Shown piece after piece: positions 44,588 to 56,759 of a DNA stretch of 64,000 bases; position 1 is the first letter of the stretch; each line of letters opens with the position of its first letter. The stretch lies in assembly GCA_007644065.1 (NCBI GenBank), contig VJWN01000004.1, positions 1,116,001-1,180,000 on the forward strand, written 5' to 3'. This DNA comes from Margaritispora aquatica. Lineage: Eukaryota; Ascomycota; Leotiomycetes; Helotiales; Discinellaceae. A program made the position numbers and the translations under genes. Below the pieces are notes generated by a model. That model worked only from the letters and a program-made list of their open reading frames with translations, was not told the DNA's origin and ran no database searches.

Positions 44588-45894
44588 ATGTTCACCACCA
44601 AAAACCTCATTCGAAAACTCTCAAACATCACCATGTCATCTCCAGATTTCTACGTCGTCCTCGGCGGCGGTGTCATCGGCCTCACCACCGCCCTACAACT
44701 CTCCGTCCAATACCCTACCTCTCGGATCAAAATCATCGCCTCCCATCTGCCTGGCGACAGAGATGTCGCTTACGCCTCCCCATGGGCGGGCGCGAATTGG
44801 CTCTCCGTCGCAACGGACAACGGGAGACAGGAAAACTGGGATCGAATTACATACCGCAAGTTTGAGGTCTTGGCTGATTCTGTGAAGGAAGCGGGTGTGA
44901 AGAGATTGCCTGTTAGGGCTTTCTATGATAGCAAGTTGGAAGAGGCGGGCGTGGTGAGTGAGGGCACGGGTAAGATTTGGTATGAAGAGTTGGCAGGCGT
45001 GAGGATGCTTGGTGAAGAGGAGGTTAAGGTTAATGCCGAGGGTGCGGTATTTGGGTATGAGTGTCAGAGTTTTGTGGTTAATGTGCAGGTGTATTTGCCT
45101 TGGTGAGTAAGGAGGATTTGTTGTTAAGCCATATACTGATGAGCGTTTTTAGGTTACAAAGCGAGGCTTTGAAGAGGGGGATCGATTTCCAAAGGAAGAC
45201 TGTGACAGATATCAATGAAATTTTCAGTGAATACCCAGCTGCGAAGGCTGTCTTTAACTGTACAGGCCTTGGCTCTTATAGCCTGAAAGGTGTCGAGGAC
45301 AAGTCTCTCTATCCCACCAGAGTATATCCCTACAATTCATTAATTGTAAAGTAATTTGCTAACAAGAACAGGGCCAAGTAATGCTTGTCGAAAACCCAGC
45401 AATCGAAATGAAGAGAATGTACTTCCGAAGTCCCCAACGCGTCAACAAAGACACCACCTATGTCTTTCCTCGAAACCCTGGTGGTGGCGTCATTTTAGGT
45501 GGCTGTCGCTTCGACAACGAGTGGCATGGCGAGGTAGACTTGGAGTTCGCGGAGGATATCAAGCGACGATGCTGTACTTTGGCTCCTGAGTTGGGGAAAC
45601 CGGAGGATTTGAAAGTTATTCATCATGGGGTTGGGTTGAGACGTGAGTTTACTTTTGCCTGTGTGTTGGTGGCATACCCGTGCTGATCAAATTGTGCAGC
45701 GAGCCGCAAGGGTGGAGCGAGAATTGAGAAAGAGATGATTGGCGACAGGTTGGTGGTGCATAATTATGGTGCAGGTGGAGCTGGATATCAAGCTTCTTGG
45801 TAAGTATTCATACTTGGCCGTTTAGGTCGAGAATCTAGGCTAATGTTTGAACAGGGGAATGGCAACAGATGCAGTGGCATTGTTGGAGGAGTAA
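44588..45894 (+). CDS. D-amino-acid oxidase
   Basis: This FAD enzyme deaminates D-amino acids to 2-oxo acids with H2O2 release, usually in peroxisomes. Exons 44588-45102, 45153-45321, 45372-45642, 45700-45799 and 45855-45894 give 364 residues; introns are 50-57 bp. The FAD site is FYVVLGGGVIGLTTALQL; the N-terminal domain has WAGANW, and the C-terminal part has VGLRPSRKGGARIE and the DAO signature VHNYGAGGAGYQASWG. The ATG at 44633 (MSSPDF) gives the usual 349 residues with a good context; the first ATG adds 15 residues with a Lys/Arg pattern that might be a leader. The C-terminus LLEE is not a PTS1 peroxisomal signal, so its location is open. Confidence 0.93.
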
Positions 45895-46100
45895 TAAAGT
45901 TGGTAGATCGTTTGCATTAGGTTCTGGTAATACTTCTGTTGTGATTCCATAAATCTTCTCTTTAATAATAATCTTCTTCGTACTACACCCAAAATAAGGG
46001 CCCTCGCTTAGCTTCCAACTAACATACCTGCTTACTGTTGACCATTACACTACAGATCACCCTCATGAGCCTGGAGCAATCTTCTTGTGTTTCGTAAAAT

Positions 46101-48060
46101 TTAGACTCCCATTCCCCATCTTGGAGCATTGATGATGATGCCCATCAAGCAACCCGAGATGATTCCCGTGACAGGTAACGTGATAATCCATCCACCATAG
46201 ATCCAAGCCACCATACGCCAGTTAATGGCTCTCCAATCTCCAGTACACAGGCCAACGCCGACAGTAGCGCCTACAATGCATTGTGTTGTGGAAACAGGAA
46301 GGGCAAGACGGGTAGCCATGACGACTGTGATAGCAGCACCCAACTCCATGCTGAAACCTCGGGAAGGAGAGTGAAGTGTGAGACGGTTGCCTAGATTGCG
46401 CATGATATTGTACTGGATGTGTCAGTTGATTTGAGGTTTTGGGAAGAGAATAAACGTACACCGTAAGTCCAGAGACCAATAACGATTGCTGCACCGCCAT
46501 AACAGAGCACCCAGACTGGCACAGGAGACTTAGAGGAAAGTTTTCCAGTCGACCAAATCAGATAGATTGCCGCAAGTGGACCAACAGCACTAGGAATTGT
46601 CAGCATGAGTAGTTGTCGGATATGGGGATAGCATACTTAGAAACATCATTGGCTCCATGAGCGAAAGAGGCTGTCGCGGCAGTCAGAACCTGCAGAAAGG
46701 AGTATGCATGCTCGGCTTTGTTATCGTAATGTGTAGCTCGTGCGTGCATATCTTCCAGGTTGCCACATAGGATCGACGACTTCTTCTGTTCTGACACAAC
46801 GTCGACTTCAACACCGTGAAAGAATATCTTGCGCAGAGGTGGTAGAAAGTTCTTTGGCTCGTACCATTTACCGGACGGCACAATTTCAGGTTCAAGAACT
46901 GGTCCGGTAGAGTGAGCAACGTTAGTAGAGGAAGCTTCAGCTGAGCTACGATGAGTCTGGATGGCATCCGATGTCTTCTCGTCGGTTGTCTCGATGTCAT
47001 TAACTGGGTTGACAACACTTCGTCCATTAGCCTCCAATTCCTCTCTTGTCTTGTGTCCTCGGTAATAGTCCTGCACGGCCTCTCCACTTCTATTTGGATT
47101 TGGTGGAACCTTGCCGCGATAGAGAACCATAGGACCTTGAATCATATGATACCAGCGGATCTGCCAGTCTTCGAGAACGAGTTTGCGATGGAGATATGGG
47201 ACGACGAAGAGAGCAGACAACAGCCCACATCCAATCGCGACACCAAAAATGACACCAATGTATTCGCCTGGCCCCCAAGTCTTGACGCGGTCGGCAGCGG
47301 AAGCAGCTCCTTTCCAGACAATGAGCATAGTCAGAATTCCAGTAGTGAGAGCAAAGTAGAATGGTATCATGATGAACGCAGCCCGGACGGGATTCTTTCT
47401 CTTCATGACACCAAATTTAGTGATGAGAAATATGATGGCTGCAAAGCAACCGGCGATTCCTGGGGCAATGACCCAGGCTGCGAAGACCTGCGAGACACCT
47501 TTCCATCCCCAGTTGACTCCATCGACTCCAAGGGAGGCAATACCAACACCGATGACACCTCCAATTATGCTATGGCTTCTTGCTGTCAGTGATTTGCTCA
47601 TATTAAACATGTGATACTTACGTTGTAGAGACCGGAAGACCAATCCTGGTAGCTAATGTGAGGTAAGTTGAGGAAGCAACCAAGGCACAGGTCATGCCGA
47701 GCATAAGCATGGATGGTTCGGCAGAGTATGCCGCTGTACTAAGAATTTTGCTGCGAATAGTATCTGCCACCCGAGCACTTGAGATTGTTAGTTGATGCTT
47801 TTCAACTCTGGAAAAGGTTCGTACCCAACACCAACTGCTCCTCCAAACTCCATGACAGAGGCAATCATCATCGCTTGCTTCATGGTCAACGACCTAGACG
47901 ACACGGAGGTCGCAAATGAGTTGGCGACATCATTAGCACCTATAGTGTGTTAGAATAGAGTTGCTGGTTAGGAGTAGCCTCGCTAACCGATATTCCACGC
48001 ATCAAGAAATGCGAATATCAAGCCAATGGCAAAGATATAGTCGAATTGATTGAGAGCCAT
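46101..48060 (-). CDS. PHO89/PHO-4-like sodium-phosphate symporter (PiT family)
   Basis: PiT-family transporters (yeast Pho89, Neurospora PHO-4) take up phosphate with Na+ at the plasma membrane under phosphate starvation. Exons 47988-48060, 47825-47939, 47622-47777, 46637-47575, 46460-46589 and 46101-46412 give 574 residues; introns are 46-51 bp. The duplicated PiT signature is complete: [14 protein letters not shown] and GLPVSTTHSIIGG in the N-half, [14 protein letters not shown] and [13 protein letters not shown] in the C-half. Several membrane helices flank a hydrophilic central loop of roughly 180 residues (about 250-430). The third intron ends AAG|CCATAG rather than at the nearby CATAG, since only that choice restores the TTHSIIGG motif. 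It is divergent from a secreted phosphatase. Confidence 0.95.
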
Positions 48061-49857
48061 GATTGCTGTATTTCACTGATATAAGTCTATGGATTTGGTT
48101 CTCTGCTGTGTCTTTGCTGCTGGGCTGCATGAACGGTGGGCACCTAAACATACTTATCTTTCTTTGCCCGCCCACTATGCCAATACTTTCCTGGGAGGCA
48201 CAATATCATTCTTTCCAATGATGGCTCGCAAACTCAGCTCGTGAGAGAGAATGTGAGAGTGACTCTAGGATTCTTCTAGGATTTCAGTATGCCAATTGCC
48301 ACTCATGGTGTGCAAAGACTTCTTGGATGGTGTGGATTTTTTCATACCAAGTCTTCCAGCATCTCTTCTGAGGACGTCGACCGACCATGAAAGACATTAC
48401 TGGCGTCAGCATCTGCACCAAGATCTTGGGATGTGTATTGGATATCTTGGTATGAAAGCATGACCCGTAAGAATGATTGTCTTGTGAAAACATCAACGAA
48501 GTATTCTGGGAAGTGCCAAGATAACCGCTCCACGTGGTGGGGTGAGATGAGGTGATTGGGCCATTTCAACGACATCTCGCATTCATCGACTCTTGGTATT
48601 TCCATAACAATAACCAGTGTCTCCAAGATCCAGAATCAGGAATCGAACCCGGTGTGATGGTATTGGCAGTATCCATAGCCACGGCGACATATCCAGAAGC
48701 ACTAGCCTAAATTTCACAACATCATGATGTAGGCTCACCCATGACCAACCCATGCAACCCTCCAGCACTCCTCAATGCAATATGAATGAGAAGATTTCGA
48801 CACACACTTGAAGGGCAAACAAAATAGAAATATGATGAAAAGAGTCTGATCATGTGACATGCATGGTAGGTACCTTAGTTTACAACAGTCTAAGGACTAC
48901 CTCAGAAGTGACGAAGTGATCGAAGGATGCATGCATGTCCATTCCTGTCTCTATATACTGTATAGCTAGACATTGTGTAACATAGCTGAGTTGCATAACA
49001 AACATTCTGTTTGCGTCAGCATGGCAGATGAAAATGAGATATCGCACGCAAAACAAGATGTGATGAGGAAAATCACAGCGTAAAACTCCCCATCATACTC
49101 AGATACAAGATGCTTACAGGATCTTTGAGATCTGTAACTACCGAGAGTTATAGAATGTAGCAAAGTTGAGTCAACAGGTAACTTGTGAGTATCTTTGAAG
49201 GAGAGGAGAAGCTCACCCGAGACCAAGCTGAAGCTTCACATGACTTGATAGCTTCGGGAGAATCACGGCAAGGAAAGCGGCAGCACTTAAGTTCATAAGG
49301 TGTTCCACCATGTGCACCATGATTGAGTTCGATTGAGCACTGCATAGATTTTACCCCTGAAGTTTTTAGCGAGAAGTAAAGTTCCTAGATATGGATCCTC
49401 CCCGCCACAATCTTTCCTCCTTCCCAATCAATCGATCACGGTGAAAGTCCACAAGAGGAATCACAGGAAATCACAGGATATACTCTTCCGCCTCATTTTA
49501 CCATCCAACCAGCTGGGAGATCAACTCCAACGCAGCCGCAATATGGAGAACAAGCTCTTCTTGATGATCTCATCCGTTCGCTTAACCTCAATCGAGAAGG
49601 TCGCGATATAATGCATGTACATTATGTCTTGGCAGTTGCACGTGTCTACAATAGTTGGCGATAAGTTGATAACGTATTGCGGAGGTCGCCACTAACTTAC
49701 ATGGGACCTCGGATGGTTCCTGAGCGAAGTGTAAAATGTGTGGTTTCTATGATTCCATTTACGATCGTTTAAAAGCTTCTATTTCCCTCCAAGAAAATGC
49801 CCAGACGCCCAGCTTCAGCCGAAAGTCTTGGAAGTCAGCCTCAATCCCCAGATCATC
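48061..49857. promoter_or_regulatory. Divergent promoter of phosphate symporter and secreted metallophosphoesterase
   Basis: 1.8 kb without a supported gene. Two CACGTG palindromes, at 48531-48536 (as CCACGTGG) and 49639-49644, match the core site of the bHLH PHO regulator (yeast Pho4, Neurospora NUC-1). They lie about 470 bp upstream of the symporter ATG and about 215 bp upstream of the phosphoesterase ATG. Short frames here look random. A T-loop-like string at 48640-48655 does not complete a tRNA. Confidence 0.45.
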
Positions 49858-52186
49858 ATGAGAACTCCCACCTCTCTCTTCGGTCTGGTAGCTACCACCA
49901 CTCTTGCACTTGCTTGTGATTCCTGCTATGGTCCATCGACGGAAGTTCAACATGTTCGCAATGTTCGTCGCATGCAACCGGATGCATCTGGAGCTGCAAC
50001 AGGTCCAAAGGGTCCTCTTGAGTGGGGACAACTAAACTTCTTGCACACCGTGAGTATTTTCTTGACAATATTCTGAGTATTGGTAGCTTATTTGAACCTA
50101 GACAGATACTCATGGTTGGCTCGAGGGTCACCTCAAGGAGAAGAATTATGGTGCTGATTGGGGTGATTTTGTATCTTTCGCCAGCCAGATGAAGCATAAA
50201 GCAGGTCGACTTGGTGTTGATCTACTTCTTGTTGACACCGGCGATTTGCACGACGGTGCTGGTCTATCTGATGCGGCCCTACCTAATGGCGTGCTGTCAA
50301 ATCCTATCTTCGAGAAGGTAGATTACGATGTCTTAACCATCGGCAATCATGAGCTTTACATATCGGACATCGCGTACGAGCACTTTTACAACTTCAGCAA
50401 AGTCTGGGGTGACAAGTATGTCACAAGCAATGTTGAGATTATCAACCCAAAGACTGGTAATTATGAGTATATTGGCTCGAAGTATCATTACTTCAAGACA
50501 AAGCAAGGTAATATGCCCAGCAAAATTAATCATTGAAGACACTAATTTTGCCGTCCAGGTCTTCGTATCATGTCCTTCGGTGTCTTGTTTGATTTCACTG
50601 GAAACTCTAACGTTTCACGAATCACCAAGGCTGCCACCATGGTAACTCAGCCGTGGTTTTTGGAAGCGGTGAACTACTCCAAAGACATTGATTTGTTCCT
50701 CGTGATTGGCCACAATGCAGTTCGTACAACTGTATCGGGAAGCACTTTCAGTGTCGTGCGTGATGCCATCAAGAAAATCAAGCCGCATACCCCGATCCAA
50801 GTCTTCGGTGGCCACACTCACGTGAGAGACTTCCAAGTGTATGATGATATGAGTACTGGTCTAGAATCTGGTATGTATCACTCGATAATCATATATGTTC
50901 ATGTTTTGACGGCATTAAGGCCGCTATTGCGAGACTCTTGGCTGGCTGGCAATGAGCGGCATCAAGGCCGACAAGTACAAGGGGAATAATATGCCCAAGG
51001 GAGTTCCCAATCCAACCAGGAAAGCCTTGGCCAACTCCACCTCTGGCATCACATATGCACGCAGATATCTGGACTGGAATCGCCTCACATTTGCTTACCA
51101 TGCAGAGAAGTATGTTTATCTCTTTTATTTCATCTTGAAGTTGCGCATTGCTTCTTGAAACAAATCTTCGTCAATTTTCAAACTCTTGTTCCGGTGACGA
51201 CCAAAAGCAGACACTGACTTTAGCTTACTACAGATCACAAGACAAAACTTTCGACCTCCATGCCGGAGTGAAAGTAACCCAGGAAATTACAGCTACCCGC
51301 CAGAAGCTCAACTTAACAAGTCTCTACGGCTGCGCCCCAGCAACCTATTGTCAATCCTGCCAACCCTTCGGCTCACCAGGCAACATTTTCAGTCTCGTCT
51401 CAACCGCCTTATCAGCCGAAGTCGTGAACCCAGCCCGCTCAACTATTCCACGCTACGTGATCGTCAACTCGGGCAGCATCCGATTCGATCTCGTAAAAGG
51501 CAGGTTTTCAGTGCGCGAGCGCTGGATCGCTATAAATTCAGAAGTAGTTGCGCTGACTGCATTTAGGTCCTTTTTCATATGATGATTCCTTCATCGTCAG
51601 TCCCTTCGACGATGCTTTTCAATATGTTCCAAACGTGCCATATGCGCTAGCGAAGAACGTCCTTAATAGTCTCAATGGCGCTGTGCTACAAGATAAGCGC
51701 AGCCAGAATGCGGTTCTGGGCTCCATGCCAGAAGCTGATGGCTGTACCGACCCTACCCTTGGCCTCATCTCAGGTACAAGTCATTCACACGATCTCAAAC
51801 CTCGCGGCCACGTGCGTCGTCAAACAATCACCACGACCCCCGGCTACACAACGACGGACGATTTTGGCACCGATGGCGACGACACGCCGCATTCCACGAT
51901 TCCCTACTACACCGTTCCTAATTACGTCGCGGGTAATGCCTCGTTCCCCACTAACGGCACGACGCCACCGGTGGTGGATGTAGTGTTTTTCGACTACTTC
52001 GCCCCGACCGTCATCACTATCTTGAATAGCCTTGGTGGCGTGTACACAGCGGCTGATGTGTTGTATTATATTGATAGAAGCTATACTGCACAGGATTATC
52101 TGCCGGATTATGCTAAGAAATACTGGCAGGCGAATGTGCCAAATTGCCCGGTTGGGCAGGGGATTGGGTATGTTGATACGAAGTAG
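49858..52186 (+). CDS. Secreted metallophosphoesterase, 5'-nucleotidase-like
   Basis: Calcineurin-like phosphoesterase with an N-terminal signal peptide (MRTPTSLFGLVATTTLALA, then a Cys), so secreted or vacuolar; yeast Smn1/YHR202W is a likely relative. Exons 49858-50049, 50102-50507, 50559-50870, 50920-51109, 51234-51499 and 51567-52186 give 661 residues. Metal-binding motifs are all present: HTTDTHGW, LLVDTGDLHDG, TIGNHEL, LVIGHNA and FGGHTHVRD. The C-terminal 5'-nucleotidase-like domain contains IVNSGSIRFDL, followed by PFSYDD and a Ser/Thr-rich stretch. The fifth intron (51500-51566) uses a GC donor (AAAG|GCAGGT), the only choice that keeps frame into PFSYDD. The fourth intron, 124 bp, is long for this window. 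The start is the first ATG at 49858. Confidence 0.9.
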
Positions 52187-52314
52187 ATGTGATCATGCGG
52201 TTCTTCCTTCAGGCGAGATAGTGTCTAATGAATTCGAGCCTACTTGCTTGTGTCCAAGTTTTAAACTTTTTGAATGTGCTTCTTTCATACACCAACTCCA
52301 AAACATACCTCTCC

Positions 52315-54564
52315 CTAAAGCGAAGTAGCGACATCTTTAACAGCTTCAGTGATCTTTGAAACCCACTTCGTTGCTCCCTCCACATCACCATCATCAATTG
52401 CCTCAATAAGACCCGGGAATACAACGCCATCATATCCTTTCCAAAGCCCGGGCGCGAATATCTATATCACTTATCAGTTACTGATATAAGTAAGAATGTA
52501 AAGAAAAAGACATACCATATGTTTAAACCACTCTCTACCTGGCAACCCACCATCTTTGCAGAGAAATCCCCTCTCGAAACCCTTGTACTTTTTATTGATG
52601 CTGTGTACCTCCACGGAATTGCGGTTCTGACGTTGGTATGCGTCCTCGTCGTTGATATCTCGCTTTAGGGAGTTTGCAGCAGCATCAAGACTCTCGCTCT
52701 TAACTCTCAAGACCTCAATACTCATCTTCAATTCCCCAAGATCCAACTTCATATCTAAATTTGACTTGAGAGCGACCATCTCCTTCACTTCGCCGATGTA
52801 CTTCTCCAATACCTCCACATACTCACCCGCTCTAAACGGCAAGATCCTACTCCCTGCTAACCTAACAGCCAAAACACCAAACAATCTCGCAACGGCCAAA
52901 TGCTTGCTCCATCCCACATCACCGTACTTTTCCATCCAGTAGAAACTATCATAGTTACTATGATAGTGAAACACACTCGTAGGCGAGGCATTAAAGCCAA
53001 AATCCAGACATGGAATCCCGAGATGGTCGAAGAACGCAGTGTAATCGCTACCGGTGCCCATGACACCGAGATGAGGTTTCGAGATTGGCTGGCGTAGATT
53101 AAGGCCGTTGGCAAGCGTGTGTGAGAGCCATTGGTTGTAGATGCTGCTGGAAGGGTGGGTGGGGGATGGGATTTTTTGGGTGGTTGATTCGAGAAGGGAA
53201 GCGAGTAGGGGTGAGCCGGTAGCTGAGAATGCTGAACCGCCGTTAGTAGCGCCATCGACGTTGAGATCTAGGTTTTATTAATAATCAATTCTTGTGGCTA
53301 GCGTTATTAGAGAAAGACAAACAAGCTATGCAGCGCTTGGAGAGCATCTTAGCGTTCTCCTCGACCCATTCTGTTGATCCGAGAAGTCCATATTCCTCGT
53401 TGTCCCAAGACGCTAGAATGCTAATTCAAATTTCAGTAATTGCTCAATTAGAGTACAGTATTCCACTCACATTGTTCTCTCATGCTGCCAACCCATTGAT
53501 TTGAGTCTAGCAAGACCTCGAGCCACTTCATTAATGCAAGCACCCCCACTGACAGGATCCACAGCTCCCACAGTCCAAGAATCATGGTGATTCCCCAGAA
53601 CTATCAACTCATCACCTGTTCCATCAATGGTACCAATGACGTTGTAAATCGGTTGATAGACATACGTCCCTTCATTAGCGAGCTCTACCTTCAACTTACT
53701 CGGTCCAGTGAAATACCCAACATCCAAACCACCCTTCCACCCCTCGCCCATCTCTCCAGCACTTAACCCAAACCCATCCAAGGCCCTCAAAAACGGCAGC
53801 GCATTCGCATACGAAATTGGCAAAGATGGAATTTTAGGAATACGTCCCGCTGGATCCAACCTCTCGGTACCCTTCCCAGGCAGACTCGGATACCCAGGCG
53901 TCGTCGGATCACCCACAGAAATCGAGAAATAATCGACACTGCCTCTCTGCACCGCATTCGGATTTCTGGCCGGCCCATCAGGATAAGGCAGGTATCCATT
54001 CTTGACAGTGAACTCGCCATCTTCTTGGGGATCACTGTAAATAATCACGCCGATGGCGCCGAATTGCTCAGCAGCGCGCACCTTCAAGCCCCGGAAGATC
54101 TTGCTGTATTTGCAGATTACTATTTTGTCTTTTACTGAGATTCTTTTGCTTTGTAAGTGGCGGAAATCTTCGAGAGTTCCGAAATTCGCGTATACGAGCT
54201 CCGATGTGACATGGCCATTTGCGCTAAAGCCGTGAAAGGATGGGTAGCCGTTTGATGGGGAAGAGGTGGGATCGTCGTCGAGTGCTGGCTCAAGGAGAGA
54301 TGCTTCGTATTTTTTGCTTCCATCTTGGGCGTAAAGTGACAGCGAGGCGGAGATGGGAAGATTCTGAAGGACGTCGTATTGAACTATCTTGCTTCGTATT
54401 CCATAGCTTTTCCAGAGTTGTTGGATCCTCTGGGCATGTGGCAGGTCACCTGAAAGGTGGGGTTCAGAGCTGTAAAGCTTGGAGAAATGGCGGAGATAGT
54501 CTATTTCTGGTGTCCTGAGCATGACATCTTCGGCATCAGAGAGTGTGTCTAATGGAATGCGCAT
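52315..54564 (-). CDS. M28-family glutamate-carboxypeptidase-like metallopeptidase
   Basis: M28B enzymes (human GCPII/FOLH1, transferrin receptor relatives, yeast Tre1/Vps70) are zinc-dependent; the active members cleave C-terminal acidic residues. Exons 53471-54564, 53323-53420, 52516-53267 and 52315-52461 give 696 residues, with introns of 50-55 bp. The PA domain runs from about 120 to 310 ([22 protein letters not shown]). The peptidase domain starts with the metal ligands [19 protein letters not shown] (His and Asp), [15 protein letters not shown] (Glu-Glu) and then VDGATNGG and FHYHSNYDS (His). The C-terminal dimerisation domain ends with [17 protein letters not shown]. No N-terminal membrane anchor is found, unlike FOLH1, so it may be soluble. 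The start is the first ATG, with only a TTG available upstream. Confidence 0.92.
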
Positions 54565-54773
54565 TTTGAATGTAAGATGAGATAGAGATTGAGAAAGTTG
54601 AAACCAGAGTCGGGAAAGGTTAAAGATCAACTAGATGTAGCTGTAGCCACCACTTTTGGCCCCTGAAAAGCTCAAGCGACGATCTTGAGAGTGTTTGGGA
54701 ATTGACCAATCATTTGTAGGTGTGTAGAACGAGATATCCCACGACGTGCACCTCTTCGAACAAAACTTGGTGA

Positions 54774-56033
54774 TTATCCACATATATCTACAATAACACG
54801 CATGAACATCCTAATACAATCCAGATAATCCGGTATGTCTACCTTCTCATCAGGTCTGGTGTTGTATTTGCCCCCAGGTCCACACACAATTCCCTCCATT
54901 CCAAGCTCTTTGTACAGATGACCAGCATCCGATCCGTAGAAACAAGTTGGTGTTATCACACCTGTTGGTTGAGGTTCTCCTCTGACGCCTTCATATGCTG
55001 CATTTAACGACTTGACAATTCTCGCTTCCCGAGACACCTCGAAAGCTGGCATTGTAGGTTCAAAGCGTTGTTTGAGTATGTACTTCATGCCTGGAAACTT
55101 CATAACAGTCTCATCAATGAGCTGACAAATGTCCTCCATGACGCTCTCCTGTGTTTGTCCAGGAGCATACCTCGCACTTCCTGCTAGCCTGCACACATCA
55201 GCAACCTGACTTGGTCTCCATTCTGCGAGGTCCTTCCCAAGAGCCCCATGTACAACACCTACAAGGCAGCGATTGCACTTGATATGCTCCTCGCTCTTCG
55301 CGCCACTAAATTTCATCGCTGACATCTTCGGGATCAGGTCACAGGCAGCCAAGATAGCATCAGCAGCTTCCTCTCGAGCCGACATATGTCTCGTGATACC
55401 AAGCAACTCAATCTCAAACATCAATGCTTCTGCATGCATCGTGATTGCTCTAATATCGCTCGGCTCGCAGTTTATGAAGTAGTCTGCTTCCATGCGACCT
55501 TGCTCGATGGCTGCTATTGTCCCAACACCTCCTTGCAATTCACCGACAACAAAGGTCAAAACGACATCACCATTGGGAGTCCAGCCTGCGCTCTTCAAGG
55601 CTTCGACAGCACAGAAATACGCCGCACAGCCAGACTTCATGTTACTGACGCCAATCCCGTAGATGAAGTTTTCATCGATTTTGCCTTCCCATGGATCAAT
55701 AGTCCACCCCTCGGATACAGGGTTTGTGTCAAGATGTCCATTGAACAGCAGTGTCTTGGCAGTTGCTGGATCTCTCCTATTTCCTTCCCAACGACCGATT
55801 GCGTTTTGCCGTCTACCCGAAGAAAAAGGATGAGTGTCTGCTTCAAGTTCAATATCCTTCATTTTACGAGAGATAAAGTCTGTAATCTCTATCTCCCCAG
55901 ATGTTTCCGAATAGCTCTTGATCTGGACAAGCTTCGATAGCAAAGAAAGACACTTCTCCACGTCAATGTCTGGGATATGCATACTGACCAAGGATGAGAT
56001 GTAGTTCAAAATGTTTGGATTTGTTTCCACCAC
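54774..56033 (-). CDS. M20-family peptidase/deacylase-like protein
   Basis: M20 (ArgE/DapE/aminoacylase-1) enzymes hydrolyse N-acyl or dipeptide bonds with two zinc ions. A single exon gives 419 residues. The first ligand motif FNGHLDTNP (about 98) is intact. The bridging Asp motif reads GIGVSNMKSG, with Asn replacing Asp. The Glu-Glu motif reads VVGELQGG, retaining one Glu. The fourth ligand site INCEPSD and the last His (YGSDAGHLY) are present. The dimerisation (lid) domain runs from about 210 to 320. Some M20 subfamilies share the Asn-Met-Lys variant, so loss of activity is not proved. The substrate is unknown. Confidence 0.82.
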   Translation of the reverse strand: MVETNPNILNYISSLVSMHIPDIDVEKCLSLLSKLVQIKSYSETSGEIEITDFISRKMKDIELEADTHPFSSGRRQNAIGRWEGNRRDPATAKTLLFNGHLDTNPVSEGWTIDPWEGKIDENFIYGIGVSNMKSGCAAYFCAVEALKSAGWTPNGDVVLTFVVGELQGGVGTIAAIEQGRMEADYFINCEPSDIRAITMHAEALMFEIELLGITRHMSAREEAADAILAACDLIPKMSAMKFSGAKSEEHIKCNRCLVGVVHGALGKDLAEWRPSQVADVCRLAGSARYAPGQTQESVMEDICQLIDETVMKFPGMKYILKQRFEPTMPAFEVSREARIVKSLNAAYEGVRGEPQPTGVITPTCFYGSDAGHLYKELGMEGIVCGPGGKYNTRPDEKVDIPDYLDCIRMFMRVIVDICG

Positions 56034-56759
56034 TTTCGTATAAGTATGGACTTGTCAAGGTCTTTCCGATACGGTCGATTTTGCGCTCTCCTGTGAAGTA
56101 AGCGAGTCAAAGAATGCAGGACCCTGGACTTCAAGCCTATTGAGTCCAAGATCTACATATCCCACTCCTGTACGCTGAAATGTTACAACCTTGCTCCCAG
56201 CTCCGGCCGAAAATCTCTTGGCATAATATATGTACCATGATAAGCTTCAACCTTCTTAACAAGCAATGCCACTTTCAAGGAAATCGGTAAGCGAACCTCG
56301 CATTGACTCGCATGAAGCGGCTATGATATCGAGGAAGATATTCGTGGACAACAATTCTACTCGATTTTATACGCGCCTTGAGCTTTGTATAAAAGAAGAG
56401 ACATATGTAAAAAGAGTTCTCAAGACCTTTGCATTATAGGAAAAGAAACTCGAGATTGCTACCAAAGATGATGAATCAAAATAGTGCACTCATTCATCTC
56501 GCAAGTGTTTATAGTCTGCACCGACCAAGTGGATCATGAAGCTCGGAAAGGTACACTCAGGGCCCACATTTCAGATTCCCACCTTTGTGTCCTCCGCAAT
56601 GTTCACCTATGAGTTGCTAAACCAAAAGCTATCGGGCTTGCTGCCGATAGATAGGCCGAATGAAGATCAGCCGATGTTTTTGTATATATGAAGGCAGCAC
56701 ATTAGAAATAGTGAGTACGCAACTCCTAGAGCTTGTCCACCATAGCCGATAATACAAAA
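56034..56759. promoter_or_regulatory. Divergent promoter of M20 hydrolase and MFS permease
   Basis: 726 bp between the two start codons. No gene or clear operator seen. Confidence 0.5.

Noticed and set aside
48585..48690. T-loop-like string (GGTTCGATTCC on the minus strand) suggesting a tRNA
   Set aside because: The T stem pairs at only about four of five positions, no matching acceptor strand exists upstream, and no D or anticodon arm can be placed.
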